Assembly (NCBI GenBank): GCA_900769175.1
Contig: CAAGFP010000073.1
Span: forward strand, 1 to 7,947
Direction: 5' to 3'
Source of the DNA: Lachnospiraceae bacterium
GTDB taxonomy: Bacteria > Bacillota > Clostridia > Lachnospirales > Lachnospiraceae
DNA: 7,947 nt
Of the stretch, positions 6,301 to 7,947 are shown piece by piece (position 1 is the first letter of the stretch; the number at the start of each line of letters is the position of its first letter). The notes under the pieces are model-generated. The model worked only from the letters and a program-made list of their open reading frames with translations, had not been told where the DNA came from and made no database searches. The position numbers and the translations under genes were made by a program.

Positions 6301-7547
6301 TTCAGGTTCAGATTCGGGATACGGATATACTTTAAATTGATACATCCGTCCAGCCACCCCAAATTAAATTCCTGCTGGTAGGAAGCCGGGAAAACAAGAT
6401 TCTCCAAAACTGTACAGTTTTTGAATACATCATCCCCCAACAATTCCAGATTCACTTCCTGACCATTTCCGGTTAGTTCAATATGGGTAAGGCCTGTACA
6501 GCCTTCGAATGCGGAATCGCCGATTTTACTTACAGCAACCGGAACATTAAAGGTTTCAAGGCTTCTGCAATTATAAAATACATGATCGCCCAACGCCCGG
6601 ATACTGGAATTTAACGGGAAAATCGCCGATTTCAGGTTGATACAGTTTGCGAAAGCATAGTTTCCTATGTAGTTTGCGCCATCCCCAAGTTCAATGGACT
6701 GCAAGGAAGCACAATTATAAAATGCATAATTACCGATACCAAGGAGATTGGGACCGGTTTTTAACTGAATGATATTGGTCGCCTTTGAAAAAATACCCTG
6801 AGTCGAATCGTCAAGCACCCAGTTTCCGTTCTCGTCCTTCTTTACGTGCTGGTTCGAAATATAGGCAACCGTTGCATCTTTGATTCGCTGATATACTTCC
6901 GATGTTGTCTTATGGAAGGTCTGTTCATTGTCATTGGTATAATAATAATCGGAAGGCTCTCTTAACGTACTGGTCTTGTTTCCGTCATCATCATAAACAT
7001 AGTACCACTTATCAAAGGTAGAATATAAACAGGGAGAATAGCCGGTTAATACGGATTCATATATGGGATTTCCTTCTTCATCCGTTAAAGGATTCCCTTC
7101 ATCGTCATATTTCTCCTGCTTTTCATAGACAGGATAATATAAAGGGGAACCATTTCCGCCGACAGCTACATATCCCCCTGTCGTACCTTCCGAATGTGTA
7201 TATTTCACATAAGCATCCATCGTATCAGGAATCGTTAATACACCATTCGAAAGAGAACGTTCATAATCATATCCGAGAATAACAGCGACTTTGTCACCAC
7301 CGCTGTTCTTTTCTTTATAGGCGAACTGGAACATACCATCACCGGTCGTATAAATCGTATCTGCATCTGTTACAACAGGGATACTGCATTCACTGTCTGT
7401 TAAGGTAACTTTGGGAGTGCCGGTATCCGCTTTCGCTCCTCGTTGCGGAATAACCGCTACTGCAATTGCAGACACCAAGAACAAAACAGCTGCCGTAATA
7501 CGCATTGTTTTTTTCATTCTGACACTCAATTTTCTCCTCTTTGCCAT
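3303..7547 (-). CDS. Large sortase-anchored LRR_5/InlB-repeat cell-surface protein
   Basis: A 1414-residue cell-wall protein. The start at 7547 (MAKRRKLS...) has AGGAGG six bases upstream; an earlier in-frame ATG at 7571 would place that site inside the gene. In order: signal peptide 1-40 (likely cleavage after AKA); an N-terminal tyrosine-rich region of unknown fold (41-257); LRR_5 blocks at about 258-411, 500-580 and 704-946, separated by non-repeat insertions; two InlB B-type (Flg_new) repeats at 971-1030 and 1035-1093 with GYVFKGW and GYKFTGW; a Ser/Asn-rich linker; a divergent InlB-like repeat (1126-1195); a Gly/Asn/Ser linker; a C-terminal domain (about 1229-1362) ending HFSPYTIYV; then TPKTG (1376-1380), a hydrophobic helix and a KRDRKKR tail. 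The adjacent sortase is its probable anchoring enzyme. An adhesin role is likely from the family, but the ligand is unknown. Confidence 0.9.
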   Translation of the reverse strand: MAKRRKLSVRMKKTMRITAAVLFLVSAIAVAVIPQRGAKADTGTPKVTLTDSECSIPVVTDADTIYTTGDGMFQFAYKEKNSGGDKVAVILGYDYERSLSNGVLTIPDTMDAYVKYTHSEGTTGGYVAVGGNGSPLYYPVYEKQEKYDDEGNPLTDEEGNPIYESVLTGYSPCLYSTFDKWYYVYDDDGNKTSTLREPSDYYYTNDNEQTFHKTTSEVYQRIKDATVAYISNQHVKKDENGNWVLDDSTQGIFSKATNIIQLKTGPNLLGIGNYAFYNCASLQSIELGDGANYIGNYAFANCINLKSAIFPLNSSIRALGDHVFYNCRSLETFNVPVAVSKIGDSAFEGCTGLTHIELTGNGQEVNLELLGDDVFKNCTVLENLVFPASYQQEFNLGWLDGCINLKYIRIPNLNLKVVDDSINGGMTFEDFANMVTDEFYFEGADNSEIHKTSKNNNFAFKYINQEIYEKIFIASGDAGSGQTIFRVNNLNELIYFHMDDTVKQIVIPEKIGPYNITVIGSDSFQGNHNINKIEIPASITKIETDAFKGCHRLKDVIFAKDSQLETIEPHAFDTQIIDTVFDSCTLDSVPVLTFTGEAVKGNVIFDYAMNPENKINNGTQPLTYITFYTGWPTNQTVRYNPETDTNELVDYTSASDLLTYSTDSFPYFTNEYVAACTQAYSVLSGTSGGSSISENTQEVLDAVQNVFLSSGIESIKPGLFSGLDEEGNPTGDIENQNMITVTTMGLNEISPYTFSGCSSLVGAYINGSTTSLGDYAFKNCEKLYDVDLLSDLQNFGHLPFAGCTRLEDVDFGGSKLFDCKDAIIYEDVPEFHNKILEVLQSRGVTYGTGNVTANELAGVKEIEPEAFKDCEGIMSVDFTRSNLTEIPESCFENTTGLYSVKLNNGTRKICKNAFKNSGIKYLEIPNSVNVIDNTAFEGDTQTITFYCELTSAAADYAANYPNIIVSEKPVTYRVNFYDEDGTTLLETVYVDAGKDAVASVTPTKPGYVFKGWFPEPKAVKADMNTYATYTAESEKTFTVTFVDYDDAVLYIQHVKVGEDAITPEAPVRSGYKFTGWRPAITNIQSELTTYAQYEKITGSEKESGSSQQSGSDKPSENQSENNNKTMYTVTVVNGSGSGSYVAGSSVIIAANSPESGKVFDKWVTDSEDVKLASTSVAATMFVMPKNNVTVTATYKNASSNSGNNSSGSGNNGNSTNTGNTTKPNTSVSITKPGISNGSLASAVVEGSTDNYIIKITESATAKKEVEEALKNQYGSTANLKYLAMDISLYDSTGKTKIENSEDLKVTITMPIPDDLVPYAGNNRVAYVVNGKLVELSPKFTTINGVTCISFVAPHFSPYTIYVDTKNLTAADIQDMTPKTGDGISPKWFLAGGLLCISLFFFFKRDRKKRPVKAN
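3306..3422 (-). other. Cell-wall sorting signal, TPKTG type
   Basis: TPKTG (3422-3408) is followed by DG, a hydrophobic stretch rich in Leu and Phe, and the basic tail KRDRKKRPVKAN. This is the classic three-part sorting signal with Thr in place of Leu in the first position. Clostridial class B sortases are known to accept xPxTG variants such as SPKTG and PPKTG, which fits the sortase gene upstream. Confidence 0.85.
3963..4172 (-). repeat. Divergent InlB-like repeat of the large protein
   Basis: Residues 1126-1195. YTVTVVNGSGSGSY starts the unit, followed by a FDKW core and MPKNNVTVTATYK at the end. This matches the divergent InlB B-repeat pattern, in which a beta strand, a G-rich turn, a W and a terminal MP...V...Y recur. 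It is flanked by low-complexity Ser/Asn/Gly linkers, so it probably forms part of the stalk that lifts the LRR region from the wall. Confidence 0.65.
4266..4640 (-). repeat. Two InlB B-type repeats of the large protein
   Basis: Two units of about 60 residues at 971-1030 and 1035-1093. Each has an opening strand (TYRVNFYDEDG; TFTVTFVDYDD), a P-x-x-x-G-Y-x-F-x-G-W core (GYVFKGW; GYKFTGW) and a closing Y-A-x-Y strand. These are the Listeria-Bacteroides (Flg_new) repeats found in the stalks of Gram-positive surface proteins. Confidence 0.85.
4710..5438 (-). repeat. LRR_5 block C of the large protein
   Basis: Residues 704-946. Units include ISPYTFSGCSSL, LGDYAFKNCEKL, FGHLPFAGCTRL, IEPEAFKDCEGI, IPESCFENTTGL and IDNTAFEGDT. 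A non-repeat loop (about 815-855) splits the block, and the last two units lose the Cys at the turn, consistent with a C-terminal cap before the InlB stalk. Confidence 0.75.
5808..6050 (-). repeat. LRR_5 block B of the large protein
   Basis: Residues 500-580. Units are VIPEKIGPYNITVIGSDSF, IPASITKIETDAFKGCHRL and LETIEPHAFDTQ. This short block is flanked on both sides by non-LRR insertions. Confidence 0.7.
6315..6776 (-). repeat. LRR_5 block A of the large protein
   Basis: Residues 258-411. It carries the most regular units: IGNYAFYNCASL, IGNYAFANCINL, LGDHVFYNCRSL, IGDSAFEGCTGL and LGDDVFKNCTVL, ending in LDGCINLKYIRIP. The Cys two to three residues after the Phe and the following Leu are typical of BspA-like repeats. 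Confidence 0.8.
7428..7547 (-). other. Signal peptide of the large LRR protein
   Basis: Residues 1-40. There is a long basic n-region (MAKRRKLSVRMKKTMR), a hydrophobic core (ITAAVLFLVSAIAVAVI) and a likely signal peptidase I site after AKA at 38-40. The basic n-region is longer than usual, common for large Gram-positive wall proteins. Confidence 0.85.
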
Positions 7548-7553
7548 AATAAT

Positions 7554-7559
7554 CCTCCT
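7554..7559 (-). promoter_or_regulatory. Ribosome binding site of the large LRR gene
   Basis: Perfect AGGAGG on the minus strand, six bases (ATTATT) before ATG at 7547-7545. It decides the start of the large protein at MAKRRK rather than at in-frame methionines 15 and 24 bases upstream. Confidence 0.85.
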
Positions 7560-7567
7560 CATATCGG

Positions 7568-7612
7568 GCAAAACAGTTATTCATAGATTCGTTTTGCAAC
7601 AACCACAAAACG
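7568..7612 (-). repeat. Overlapping inverted repeats around the sortase stop codon
   Basis: Three short arms on the minus strand: CGTTTTG (7612-7606), GCAAAACG (7597-7590) and GTTTTGC (7574-7568). The middle arm can form a seven-base-pair stem with either neighbour (loops of 9 and 16 bases), but not both at once. The second stem holds the sortase stop codon in its loop and ends eight bases before the AGGAGG of the next gene. The arms are AT-rich, so chance is possible. Confidence 0.4.
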
Positions 7613-7947
7613 TCCGTTTGTTTGCTGGTAATCACAGGTAGACAGCGTCAGTAACGCATCACCGAAATTCGCTTTTACCCCTGTATCATAATAGGAACGT
7701 TCTTCCATATCCTTCATATAGGAATTAAATTCTTCTTCCGTAATCGCATCATAGAATTCATAATATTTGAAGTTCACATCTGCCTGGGAATATACCCGGT
7801 CACGAAAAACATACATTACTTCATATACCCCTTCATCATAAAGAGTATCAAAATAAATATATTTATGTGTATCATAAAACTTTTCGGAAGCGTATTTTTC
7901 TATTTCTGCAAACATTTTACCGGATTTCATATGATGTCCGTATAAAA
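7577..7947 (-). CDS. srtB: Class B sortase, N-terminal part outside the window
   Basis: Membrane-bound transpeptidase that cuts surface proteins at an xPxTG-type motif and links them to the cell wall. About 122 C-terminal residues are visible; the open frame continues through the window edge, so the internal Met at 7930 is not the start. It shows LYGHHM (the catalytic His region at the edge), TLSTCDY (catalytic Cys codon at 7634-7636) and GRFVVVAKR (catalytic Arg at 7610-7612). The long helical insertion between His and Cys (YEFYDAITEEEFNSYMKDM) is typical of class B and absent from class A. The TAA at 7579-7577 is 29 bases before the large LRR gene, whose TPKTG signal makes it the probable substrate. 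No defect is seen in the visible part. Confidence 0.9.
   Translation of the reverse strand, partial: LYGHHMKSGKMFAEIEKYASEKFYDTHKYIYFDTLYDEGVYEVMYVFRDRVYSQADVNFKYYEFYDAITEEEFNSYMKDMEERSYYDTGVKANFGDALLTLSTCDYQQTNGRFVVVAKRIYE

Noticed and set aside
1696..7571. Very frequent TCCGG/CCGGA strings across the LRR genes, looking like a dispersed motif.
   Set aside because: Explained by codon choice for recurring Ile-Pro-Glu/Asp and Ser-Gly in the repeats (ATT CCG GAA and similar); not a DNA-level signal.
3303..7571. Longer start of the large protein at the ATG at 7571.
   Set aside because: The perfect AGGAGG at 7559-7554 would then lie inside the gene, and the added residues MPDMRRII bring no improved signal peptide.
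7390..7635. 81-codon minus-strand open frame spanning the sortase/LRR junction.
   Set aside because: It overlaps the sortase C-terminus with the catalytic Arg and the LRR signal peptide, both clearly coding in another frame.

Overview
The window looks like the chromosome of a low-GC anaerobic Firmicute, most likely a gut-type Clostridia of the Lachnospiraceae kind (inference). The grounds are an AT-rich base composition (about 40% GC by eye), strong AGGAGG-type ribosome binding sites, a class B sortase of clostridial type, BspA-like leucine-rich-repeat (LRR_5) surface proteins, and a Re-citrate-synthase-like enzyme typical of strict anaerobes. Every gene I can support lies on the minus strand, so transcription runs from position 7947 towards position 1.

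Right part (7947 to 1696) is a three-gene surface-protein cassette. It begins with a class B sortase whose N-terminal part lies outside the window; all the expected active-site elements seen here are intact (GHHM histidine, TLSTC cysteine, GRF arginine). 29 bases later comes a 1414-residue secreted protein with a signal peptide, three blocks of LRR_5 repeats, two InlB B-type repeats, a third divergent InlB-like repeat, a further C-terminal domain and a TPKTG sorting signal. 74 bases after that comes a 510-residue LRR_5 protein held by one N-terminal membrane segment and lacking a sorting signal. The simplest reading is that the sortase attaches the large protein to peptidoglycan while the smaller one stays in the membrane. 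Both junctions contain inverted repeats in non-coding or stop-codon-adjacent sequence.

Middle (1695 to 1488) is a 208-base intergenic region. It holds no convincing intrinsic terminator, a small GC-richer block, three copies of a 22-bp A/T-rich tandem repeat, and directly after them a near-consensus sigma-A promoter (TTGACA, 16 bp, TAAAAT).

Left part (1487 to 1) is a 482-residue enzyme of the isopropylmalate/homocitrate/Re-citrate synthase family under that promoter, followed by the ribosome binding site of another gene. That next gene appears to begin with a five-codon open frame whose stop overlaps a second ATG (a leader peptide or a frameshift). The metabolic unit and the surface cassette seem functionally unrelated. 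I see no tRNA, rRNA, CRISPR array or intact mobile element.
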